Positions 1 to 5,803 of a stretch of DNA of 11,414 nucleotides are shown in pieces. The notes beneath the pieces are model-generated. The model saw only the letters and a program-made list of their open reading frames with translations, had not been told where the DNA came from and did no database searches. This DNA comes from JAWOFN01 sp046497505 [NCBI: bacterium] (GTDB lineage Bacteria; Blakebacterota; Blakebacteria; Blakebacterales). How positions within the stretch are numbered: the stretch's first letter is position 1; every line of letters starts with the position of its first letter. The stretch covers positions 1 through 11,414 of the forward strand of contig JAWOFN010000013.1 in the NCBI GenBank assembly GCA_046497505.1, written 5' to 3'. The position numbers and the translations under genes were made by a program.

Positions 1-114
1 GTCTACTGGATCTCCTGGGACGGGATATGGCGGAGCGAGCTGGACGGCACGAGCCCGGAGAGCGTGGCGGGCGTGACGGACGGGGTCAGTCTGGTCCTGC
101 ACCTGCACCGGTGA
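1..114 (+). CDS. C-terminal 37 residues of an unidentified protein (YWTD-like repeat)
   Basis: The first reading frame is open from base 1 to a TGA at 112-114; the start lies outside the window. The visible tail begins VYWISWDGIWRSELDG. This pattern (aromatic-Y/W, then I-x-R-x-x-LDG-S/T) resembles the strands of YWTD/TolB-type beta-propeller repeats, so the protein may end in a propeller blade. That reading is inference from about one repeat. Codons are GC-rich like the neighbours. The gene ends just before a strong hairpin at 141-165 that separates it from the convergent gene on the other strand. No function can be assigned from this fragment. Confidence 0.6.
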   Translation, partial: VYWISWDGIWRSELDGTSPESVAGVTDGVSLVLHLHR

Positions 115-140
115 CGCGGGCACCCGGCGGGCTGGAGCGG

Positions 141-165
141 AAGGGGCCGGTGGATCCGGCCCCTT
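141..165. terminator. Bidirectional hairpin terminator between convergent genes
   Basis: A perfect 10-bp stem (AAGGGGCCGG at 141-150 and CCGGCCCCTT at 156-165) encloses a 5-nt loop. It lies between the plus-strand stop at 114 and the minus-strand stop at 182. The tract after the stem is only modestly T-rich on the plus strand (TCTCCTT), so termination efficiency is uncertain, but the stem and its place between two convergent genes fit a shared terminator. Confidence 0.65.
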
Positions 166-181
166 CTCCTTACGGTCCGGA

Positions 182-1084
182 TCAGGGTCGGAGCAGCCCG
201 TGGACCGTCCGGGCGATCCGGGCCCCTACGGCCGCGGACTCGTCGGGGTCCTCGAATCCCCCGGTGAGGACCACGAGCACATAAGGTGGAGCATCGGGCG
301 GATAGACGATGGCCGCGTCGTGGTGGATCCGGGTGATCATCCCCGTCTTGTGGGCGACCTTCACATCCTCCGGCAGCCCCGCCGGGATCATGTCGTTGAA
401 GCGCTGGTCCAGCAGGATCTCCACCATCTCCCCGTCCGCCTCCTGGCTCACCGCAGCCCCCTTCATGAGGGCCTCCAGCTGCAGTGCCAGGTCGGAAGAG
501 GTGGCCTGGTTGTTCAGTCCCGCCCGGTAGGCCGGGATGTCCTCCACCCCCCGCAGCACCTTCATCTGCTGGTTCCCCAGGCGGTCGATGAGGGCCTGGG
601 CCGAGTCGGCCGTGACGTGCTGGATGAGCAGGTTGGTGGCCAGGTTCGAGGAGACCGTGATCATCTGGTAGACCAGGTCCCGGATCGACATCCGGGTGCC
701 CAGGCGGCTGTAGATGACATCGTCCGAGTCGTCCTCGATGGCGTACTCCGAGCCGTCCAGGATGGAGGTGAAGCGGTTCTCCACCACCAGCGAGTCAGAG
801 AGGGAGAGGGTCCCTTCCTCGGCCTGCTGGAAGACGGCCATCATCACGGCGACTTTCATCGTACTGGCGGCGTGGAAGCGCGTGGCTCCCTTCAAGTCAA
901 GGAAGGCCATGTGCTCGGGGTCCCGGACCGAGACCGCGATCTCCTGCTGCGGGTGTTCGAGGACGATCTCCATCACCGCCCGGCGCAGGTCCTCGTGGCC
1001 GGGCTGGGCTCCGGCGCTGGCGGGGAGAAGGACCAGACAGAGGATCGCAATGCTGGGGGCGCTCACGGTACAGTGCCTGAACAC
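182..1084 (-). CDS. Exported class A beta-lactamase-like serine hydrolase
   Basis: Predicted 300-residue exported serine hydrolase of the penicillin-recognising fold (beta-lactamase class A-like, Beta-lactamase2 family). The GTG at 1084 is chosen because AGGAGG at 1098-1093 sits 8 nt before it. This start gives a clean signal peptide (residues 1 to about 26, ending ASAGA-Q); an upstream ATG at 1135 would place 17 charged residues before it. Catalytic motifs: S74-T-M-K77 (SxxK), S145-S-N147 (the SDN element) and K246-T-G248. The omega-loop segment is AYRAGLN, so the general-base glutamate that class A enzymes have four residues before this Asn is an Arg here. True beta-lactam hydrolysis by the class A mechanism is therefore doubtful. 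A periplasmic hydrolase or penicillin-binding role is more likely. It is transcribed divergently from the S9 peptidase gene. Confidence 0.85.
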   Translation of the reverse strand: MFRHCTVSAPSIAILCLVLLPASAGAQPGHEDLRRAVMEIVLEHPQQEIAVSVRDPEHMAFLDLKGATRFHAASTMKVAVMMAVFQQAEEGTLSLSDSLVVENRFTSILDGSEYAIEDDSDDVIYSRLGTRMSIRDLVYQMITVSSNLATNLLIQHVTADSAQALIDRLGNQQMKVLRGVEDIPAYRAGLNNQATSSDLALQLEALMKGAAVSQEADGEMVEILLDQRFNDMIPAGLPEDVKVAHKTGMITRIHHDAAIVYPPDAPPYVLVVLTGGFEDPDESAAVGARIARTVHGLLRP

Positions 1085-1092
1085 GTCGACTA

Positions 1093-1098
1093 CCTCCT
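1093..1098 (-). promoter_or_regulatory. Ribosome binding site that fixes the GTG start at 1084
   Basis: On the minus strand AGGAGG is followed by an 8-nt spacer and GTG. It is a perfect anti-16S match and argues against the longer in-frame ATG start at 1135. Confidence 0.8.
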
Positions 1099-1182
1099 GG
1101 CGGGGTGTTGTCCGGCGGATCCTGGACCCTCTCACGCCACCTTACCCTGCGGCCCCTGAGGGGGGAAGGACCGCACCCTGGA

Positions 1183-1212
1183 TTGGATGGACGCACGGCG
1201 ACAGGCTAGACT
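1183..1212 (+). promoter_or_regulatory. Putative sigma70 promoter of the S9 peptidase operon
   Basis: TTGGAT (1183-1188) and TAGACT (1207-1212) are separated by 18 nt. Transcription would start near 1219, giving a leader of about 24 nt that carries AGGAGG at 1231-1236 and the GTG start at 1243. Both hexamers deviate from consensus, so this is a plausible site rather than a certain one. Confidence 0.4.
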
Positions 1213-1242
1213 CCTCACGTCCCGATCCGAAGGAGGCCCTCC

Positions 1243-3540
1243 GTGAAGCCGTCCCGCATCGTCCCGTTACTCCTGCTCGTCTCATGTTCCCTCGCCGCTT
1301 TCCCGGCCGAGCTCCAGGCCCAGGGTACCCGGGCGGACTACGAGCGGGCCGATCGGCTGCCGCGCGAGGCCCGTGCGTCGGTCTACCACATCATCGAGAC
1401 CCGGGAGTGGATCGGCGAGAGCCACCGGTTGTGGTACCGCATCCAGACGCGGGAGGGGAAGCAGTTCATGCTGGCGGATGCCGACCTGAGGACCCGCCAG
1501 GCGGCCTTCGACCACGCCCGGCTGGCCGAGGCCCTGAGCGAGGCCACGGGAGATACCATCGAGGCGGCCGACCTGCCTTTCGACCGGATCGAGTTCCTGG
1601 ACGAGGGCGACCGCATCCGGTTCGCCGTGGAGGGGTGGCGGTGGGTCTGCGACCTGCAGGACTATGCGCTGGAACGCACCGAGCGGGTGCCCGAGCGGGA
1701 CCGGGGCCGGCGGTCGGATCGGATCCCGCCCGAGGAGCGGCGGTACACCGCCCCGGATTCCTCCATGGAGGCGTTCATCCGGGATCACGACATCTGGCTG
1801 CAGCCCCTCTCGCGGGCCGAGGATGAGGAGCCGGCGGAGGCCTACCCCCTCAGCATCGACGGCGGGGCGGGGGCTCCCTACGTCTCGGTGCACTGGTCCC
1901 CCGACTCGAGCCGCCTGGCGGGGGTGCTGGAGGAGCCTGGGTACGAGCACATCATCCACTACGTGGAATCCTCCCCCGATGACCAGCTCCAGCCGAAGCA
2001 CCACACCCGGGAGTACACGAAGCCGGGGGACGCGCTGCCGCAGCGGAAGGTCCGGCTGTTCGACGTCAGGACACGGGAGATGACCCCCGTCGATGATGCG
2101 CTCTTCACGAACCAGTACGCCCTGAACCGGCTTTCCTGGCGGGAGGACGGTCGGGCCTTCACCTTCGAGTTCAACCAGCGGGGGCACCAGGTCTACCGCA
2201 TCATCGAGGTGGACGGGCAGACCGGACAGGTCCGGGCCCTCATCGAGGAGACCAGCCCCACCGTCATCGACTACAGCCAGAAGCGCTACCGCCGCGACCT
2301 GGACGATGGCCGGGAGATCCTCTGGGCCTCGGAGCGGGACGGCTGGAACCACCTCTACCTCATCGACGGCGTCACCGGCCGGGTGAAGCGGCAGATCACC
2401 CGGGGGGAGTGGGTGGTCCGGGATGTGGTGCACGTGGACGAGGAAGCGCGGCAGGTCACCTTCCGGGCCTCGGGGCGCGAGCCAGGTGACCCCTACTTCC
2501 TGCACCTCTACCGGGTAGGCTTCGACGGGCGCGGCCTGTTGCGTCTGACCGAGGGGGCGGGCACGCATTCCACCGACTTCTCCGAGGACCGGGCCTACTT
2601 CGTGGACACCTGGTCGCAGGTGGACACACCCCCCGTCTCGGTCCTCCGGCGTGCCTCGGACGGCCAGGTCGTCCTCGAACTGGAGCAGGGGGACATCACC
2701 GACCTCATCGAGATGGGATGGAAGGCCCCCGAGCCCTTCGTCGCGAAGGGCCGGGACGGGGTCACCGACATCTGGGGGGTGATCATGCGGCCCACCGGGT
2801 TCGATCCCTCCCGCTCCTGGCCGGTACTGGAGTACATCTACGCCGGTCCCCACAGTTCCTTCGTCCCCAAGTCGTTCCGCCCCTTCCACGGCATGCAGGC
2901 CATGGCCGAGCTGGGCTTCGTGGTGGTCCAGGTGGACGGGATGGGCACCAACAACCGGGGGAAGGCCTTCCACGACGTGGCCTGGCGCAACCTGAAGGAT
3001 GCCGGGTTGCCCGACCACATCCTCTGGCACCGGGCGGCGGCCGAGCGCTACCCCTGGTACGATATCGACCGGGGGGTGGGGATCTACGGCACCTCGGCCG
3101 GCGGGCAGAGCTCGATGGGGGCGCTGCTCTTCCACCCCGGGTTCTACGCCGCGGCGGTCTCCTCCTGCGGCTGCCATGACAACCGCATGGACAAGATCTG
3201 GTGGAACGAGCAGTGGATGGGCTGGCCCATAGGACCGTGGTACGGGGAGTCCTCCAACGTGGACAACGCCTGGCGCCTGCAGGGGGACCTGCTCCTTATT
3301 GTGGGGGAGATGGATACGAACGTGGACCCGGCCTCCACCATGCAGGTGGTGGATGCCCTGGTCGAGGCGGACAAGGACTTCGACCTGCTCGTGCTGCCCG
3401 GGGCGGGCCACACCAGCGGCGGCTCCTACGGGGAGCGCAGGCGCCGGGACTTCTTCGTCCGGCACATCCTGGGCATCGAGCCGCCCGACTGGAACGCGGA
3501 CGAAGCGGAACCGGCGGTGGGGCGGGGGCCGGGCGCCTGA
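1243..3540 (+). CDS. Secreted S9 family dipeptidyl-peptidase-like serine protease
   Basis: Predicted 765-residue exported prolyl-oligopeptidase-clan enzyme (family S9, DPP IV-like) that would cleave peptides in the periplasm or outside the cell. The GTG start has AGGAGG at 1231-1236, 6 nt upstream. Residues 1-27 form a signal peptide ending LQA-QG; L12-V-S-C15 also resembles a lipobox, so lipid anchoring is possible. Residues about 90-500 form the N-terminal propeller region, with a HWSPDSSRLAG strand and the REYTKPGDALPQ stretch typical of bacterial DPP4. The hydrolase domain starts around YAGP (533-536). The triad is visible: Ser618 in GTSAGG, Asp691 in GEMDTNVD and His723 in GAGHTSG; the spacing matches the family. 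Length is normal. The serine hydrolase gene follows after 26 bp, probably co-transcribed. Confidence 0.93.
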   Translation: MKPSRIVPLLLLVSCSLAAFPAELQAQGTRADYERADRLPREARASVYHIIETREWIGESHRLWYRIQTREGKQFMLADADLRTRQAAFDHARLAEALSEATGDTIEAADLPFDRIEFLDEGDRIRFAVEGWRWVCDLQDYALERTERVPERDRGRRSDRIPPEERRYTAPDSSMEAFIRDHDIWLQPLSRAEDEEPAEAYPLSIDGGAGAPYVSVHWSPDSSRLAGVLEEPGYEHIIHYVESSPDDQLQPKHHTREYTKPGDALPQRKVRLFDVRTREMTPVDDALFTNQYALNRLSWREDGRAFTFEFNQRGHQVYRIIEVDGQTGQVRALIEETSPTVIDYSQKRYRRDLDDGREILWASERDGWNHLYLIDGVTGRVKRQITRGEWVVRDVVHVDEEARQVTFRASGREPGDPYFLHLYRVGFDGRGLLRLTEGAGTHSTDFSEDRAYFVDTWSQVDTPPVSVLRRASDGQVVLELEQGDITDLIEMGWKAPEPFVAKGRDGVTDIWGVIMRPTGFDPSRSWPVLEYIYAGPHSSFVPKSFRPFHGMQAMAELGFVVVQVDGMGTNNRGKAFHDVAWRNLKDAGLPDHILWHRAAAERYPWYDIDRGVGIYGTSAGGQSSMGALLFHPGFYAAAVSSCGCHDNRMDKIWWNEQWMGWPIGPWYGESSNVDNAWRLQGDLLLIVGEMDTNVDPASTMQVVDALVEADKDFDLLVLPGAGHTSGGSYGERRRRDFFVRHILGIEPPDWNADEAEPAVGRGPGA

Positions 3541-3566
3541 ACGACGGATACGGGCAGGAGGGGCCG

Positions 3567-4697
3567 ATGCTCTCAGAGGAACGATTGGGTCGGATGGTGC
3601 GGGGTCTGGCCGCCGGGAGGGGTGTACGTCATGCCGTCCTCGCCATCGGTCGGGAGGACGGCTCGCCGATCTGGATAGGGACGGCCGGTTCGGCAGACGA
3701 CGCGGACATGCCCCTGACGGCGGACACGCCGTATTTCCTGGCGAGCGTGACGAAGCTGTACATCGCCACGGCGATCCTGCGGCTGGTGGAGCAGGACCGG
3801 GTCGCCCTGGACGCGCCCATGGCGGACTACCTTCCGGCCGATCTGGTCGCGGGGCTCCACGTACAGAAGGGGACGGACCGGACGGGCGAGATCACGGTGC
3901 GGCACCTGCTGGGCCACGCCTCGGGGCTGCCCGAGTACCTGGCGATCCGGCCGCCGGGCGGAACGTCGATCTTCGAGTCGGTGGGATCGGAAGGGGACTC
4001 GGAGTGGGGGATCGAGGAGATCACACGGCTGGTCCGTGAACACGGGCAGGCGCAGTTCCCACCCCGACCCTTCGACGGCCGGCGCCACACCATCAAGTAC
4101 TCGGACACCAACTTCCAGCTCCTCATCGCCATCATCCGGACCGTGACGGAGAAGTCGCTGCAGGACGCGTTCGATGAACTGATCCTCAGCCGTCTGGGCC
4201 TCGAACAGACGTTCCTTCCCGGCACGCCGGCCGCGGAGGCGGCCTCACCGGCGCCGGCGGCGACGTGGTCGGGCGATGAGCGGCTGGATACGCTCCCCGG
4301 TGCCATGCGCTCGTTCAACGACCTGTTCAGTACGGCCGGCGACTCACTCCGGTTCATGGCCGCGCTGGTGAGCGGCGAGGCGTTCGACGACCCGTCGACG
4401 GCGGATCTCATGACAGCGCACTGGAACCCCCTGGCCTTCTCGCTGAGCCTGAGACCCCTTGGTCCGGGATGGCCCATGGAGTACGGACTCGGGACGATCC
4501 GTTTCCGCCTGCCCCGGCTGTTCACGCCGTTCCGGCCGGTGCCGGAAGTCGTGGGTCACACGGGCGTCACCGGCTCGTGGCTCTTCCATTGCCCCGACCT
4601 CGAGATCATCACCGCCGGGACCGTGGACCAGGCCACAGCGGCGGCGGTGCCGTACCGGTTCGTTCCGCGCCTGCTCCGAGCACTCCAGGAGGCGTGA
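3567..4697 (+). CDS. Serine hydrolase, beta-lactamase class C / esterase-like
   Basis: Predicted 376-residue member of the beta-lactamase-related serine hydrolase family (PF00144-like), which includes D-aminopeptidases, esterases and carboxypeptidases. The ATG at 3567 is preceded by AGGAGG (3556-3561) with a 5-nt spacer; the open frame extends further upstream but only as an out-of-frame overlap with the S9 gene. Motifs: S60-V-T-K63 (nucleophile and Lys), Y178-S-D-T-N182 (the Tyr motif) and H331-T-G333 in place of KTG, all usual for this family. No signal peptide or lipobox is seen, so it is probably cytoplasmic, unlike its two exported neighbours. It lies 26 bp behind the S9 peptidase in an apparent operon, consistent with a role in peptide turnover. 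The substrate cannot be deduced. Confidence 0.9.
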   Translation: MLSEERLGRMVRGLAAGRGVRHAVLAIGREDGSPIWIGTAGSADDADMPLTADTPYFLASVTKLYIATAILRLVEQDRVALDAPMADYLPADLVAGLHVQKGTDRTGEITVRHLLGHASGLPEYLAIRPPGGTSIFESVGSEGDSEWGIEEITRLVREHGQAQFPPRPFDGRRHTIKYSDTNFQLLIAIIRTVTEKSLQDAFDELILSRLGLEQTFLPGTPAAEAASPAPAATWSGDERLDTLPGAMRSFNDLFSTAGDSLRFMAALVSGEAFDDPSTADLMTAHWNPLAFSLSLRPLGPGWPMEYGLGTIRFRLPRLFTPFRPVPEVVGHTGVTGSWLFHCPDLEIITAGTVDQATAAAVPYRFVPRLLRALQEA

Positions 4698-4707
4698 GAC
4701 AGAAGAA

Positions 4708-5085
4708 CTAGCCCGTGGCCGGAATGCGCCGATAGAGGCCCAGGACGACGATCCCGCCGCTCAGGGCGAAGTTGACCAGGTAGCCGGCCGAGTAGGGGTT
4801 GAGGAACTCGCCGCCTGCGGCGGCCTCCAGGGCCCCGAAGTAGGCGGCAAAGAACCCCGCGAAGAGCGTGAGCAGGTTCAGGGTCCCCTCCCCGATGGCG
4901 ATGAGGGGCTCCAGGGCAGGGCGCTTTCACCCGACCACGCCCAGACCCAGGCATGCCGGGTAGTAGCCGTAGTGGAGGGCCGGGAAGCCCTCCAGGGCGG
5001 CTGTGCGGATGTTCCAGCCCAGCAGCAGGTCGACGAGGAGGAAGAGGGGAGCCGCCAGGTAGTATGCGGAGATCGAACGCTTCAC
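4708..5085 (-). pseudogene. Small membrane protein gene interrupted by an in-frame TGA
   Basis: One continuous minus-strand frame runs from GTG 5085 (MKRSISAYYLAAPLF) to TAG 4710-4708, with TGA at codon 53 (4929-4927). Coding character continues across the stop: the downstream half, KRPALEPLIAIGEG onward, is hydrophobic and keeps GC-rich third positions. Joined, it would be a 125-residue protein with about three to four membrane segments (near residues 7-24, 40-52, 62-80 and 100-117), resembling small uncharacterised integral membrane proteins. I do not recognise a named family. The residue before KRP at a membrane edge could have been Trp (TGG to TGA). The only hairpin after the TGA has a 12-nt loop starting AT, unlike a bacterial SECIS, so nonsense decay is favoured over selenocysteine. 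A weak GGAG precedes the GTG by 10 nt; an ATG at 5178 is the upstream alternative. Confidence 0.6.
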
Positions 5086-5180
5086 ATCTGGCAGTCTCCA
5101 GCCGGCCTGTGACATGCCGGGTGCCGGATCCGGTACCTGATCCGATCCCGCTACCGGTTCGAGCGCATCCGGCTGCACAT

Positions 5181-5247
5181 ATGAACATCAACTGAACAGT
5201 CACGCCGTTCAGTCGTTCCAGCAGGTAGACGCAGGTCCCAGTGAACA
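5181..5247. promoter_or_regulatory. Cluster of TGAACA boxes with a 7-bp inverted repeat (putative operator)
   Basis: ACTGAAC (5191-5197) and GTTCAGT (5207-5213) form a perfect 7-bp inverted repeat with a 9-nt spacer. The same half-site recurs as ATGAACA (5181-5187) and GTGAACA (5241-5247). The cluster lies between the divergent membrane-protein and selenoprotein genes, 29 to 95 bp before the selenoprotein start. Dyad binding by a dimeric repressor or activator controlling one or both genes is inference. Confidence 0.45.
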
Positions 5248-5275
5248 CCGGCTCTCGATACCGGGGAGGTTCCAG

Positions 5276-5803
5276 ATGACCAGCCCAGACCTCAGACAGC
5301 GGCGATCGGCCCTGCTGCTGTCCGCAGTCCTCCTGCTGTCCGTCCCCCTGGCCTGCTCGGCCCAGGAGGGCACCTCGGTGGGAGATATCGCCCCCGAGAT
5401 CGTCGGGGAAGATGTGGATGGCAACCCGATGAAGCTGAGCGACTACCGCGGCAAGGTGGTGATGATCGACTTCTGGGGCGACTGGTGAGGCCCCTGCCGG
5501 GCCATGTACCCGCACGAGCGGTCGCTCGTGGAAAAGTACCCGGACCGATTCATCATCGTGGGCATCAACAGCGACAGGTCACGTGAGAAGCTCCGTGAGG
5601 TGATGAAGGAGAACGACATCACCTGGCCCTCCTTCTACGACGGAGGCAGCACCAGGGGGCCGATCTCCAGAGCGTGGGGTATCTCTTACTGGCCCACGAT
5701 CTTCCTGCTGGATGCTGAGGGGGTCATCCGGTACAAGGACATCCGCGGCGAGAAGCTTGAGAAGGCCATCGAGGAGCTGCTGGCGGAGATGCCGCCGGCC
5801 TAG
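5276..5803 (+). CDS. Exported TlpA/thioredoxin-like selenoprotein (U-G-P-C active site)
   Basis: Read through the TGA at 5486-5488, this is a 175-residue thiol-disulfide oxidoreductase of the TlpA/AhpC-TSA thioredoxin fold. ATG 5276 follows GGGGAGG (5263-5269) with a 6-nt spacer. Residues 1-29 are a signal peptide (RQRR, then a long hydrophobic run, ending ACSA-Q); Cys27 makes lipidation a weaker option. Mature features: VGDIAPEI near the N-terminus, VVMIDFWGDW ahead of the active site, residue 71 = TGA, then G72-P73-C74. The cis-Pro loop is Y138-W-P140-T, followed by the FLLDAEGVI strand. Family members read W-C-x-x-C here, so the TGA replaces exactly the nucleophilic cysteine. The frame is intact on both sides with no other lesion, and a SECIS-like hairpin follows. 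The likely role is periplasmic reduction of disulfides or oxidised substrates. A TGC/TGT-to-TGA nonsense mutation is the alternative. Confidence 0.85.
5486..5488 (+). other. Selenocysteine codon (UGA) at the thioredoxin nucleophile position
   Basis: TGA lies in frame between TGG (Trp70) and GGC CCC TGC (Gly-Pro-Cys). Selenocysteine insertion at the first position of CxxC is an established pattern in thioredoxin-fold selenoproteins. TGA terminates other genes in this window (for example at 1-114, 182-1084, 1243-3540 and 3567-4697), so a general reassignment of TGA to Trp is excluded. Confidence 0.8.
5513..5530 (+). promoter_or_regulatory. Bacterial SECIS hairpin
   Basis: CACGAGC (5513-5519) and GCTCGTG (5524-5530) form a perfect 7-bp stem closing the tetraloop GGTC (5520-5523). 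The loop starts 31 nt after the TGA, inside the roughly 16-37 nt range accepted for bacterial SECIS elements, and has G in its first two positions. The GGUC loop matches that of the SelB-binding mini-helix of E. coli fdhF. A second small hairpin (GGCCC 5489-5493 with GGGCC 5499-5503) lies right after the TGA but has a CTGCC loop and fits less well. Confidence 0.75.

Noticed and set aside
200-1159. 319-residue plus-strand frame over the beta-lactamase-like gene
   Set aside because: Low-complexity Gly/Asp/His/Arg composition with no motif; the opposite strand carries SxxK, SSN and KTG.
1282-3465. 727-residue open frame on the minus strand inside the S9 peptidase gene
   Set aside because: Pro/Val/His-rich shadow typical of GC-rich genes; the plus strand encodes a full catalytic triad, a signal peptide and a good ribosome binding site.
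3201-3566. Upstream extension of the second serine hydrolase to 3201
   Set aside because: It overlaps the S9 coding region in another frame and has no ribosome binding site; AGGAGG plus ATG 3567 gives the normal family start.
4927-5488. General reassignment of TGA to tryptophan in this organism
   Set aside because: TGA terminates other complete genes in the window, and the DNA is GC-rich with normal TGG use.
5504-5803. Independent 99-residue gene starting at Met77 of the selenoprotein frame
   Set aside because: It is in the same frame as 5276-5485, lacks its own ribosome binding site and would be half a thioredoxin domain without the signal peptide.
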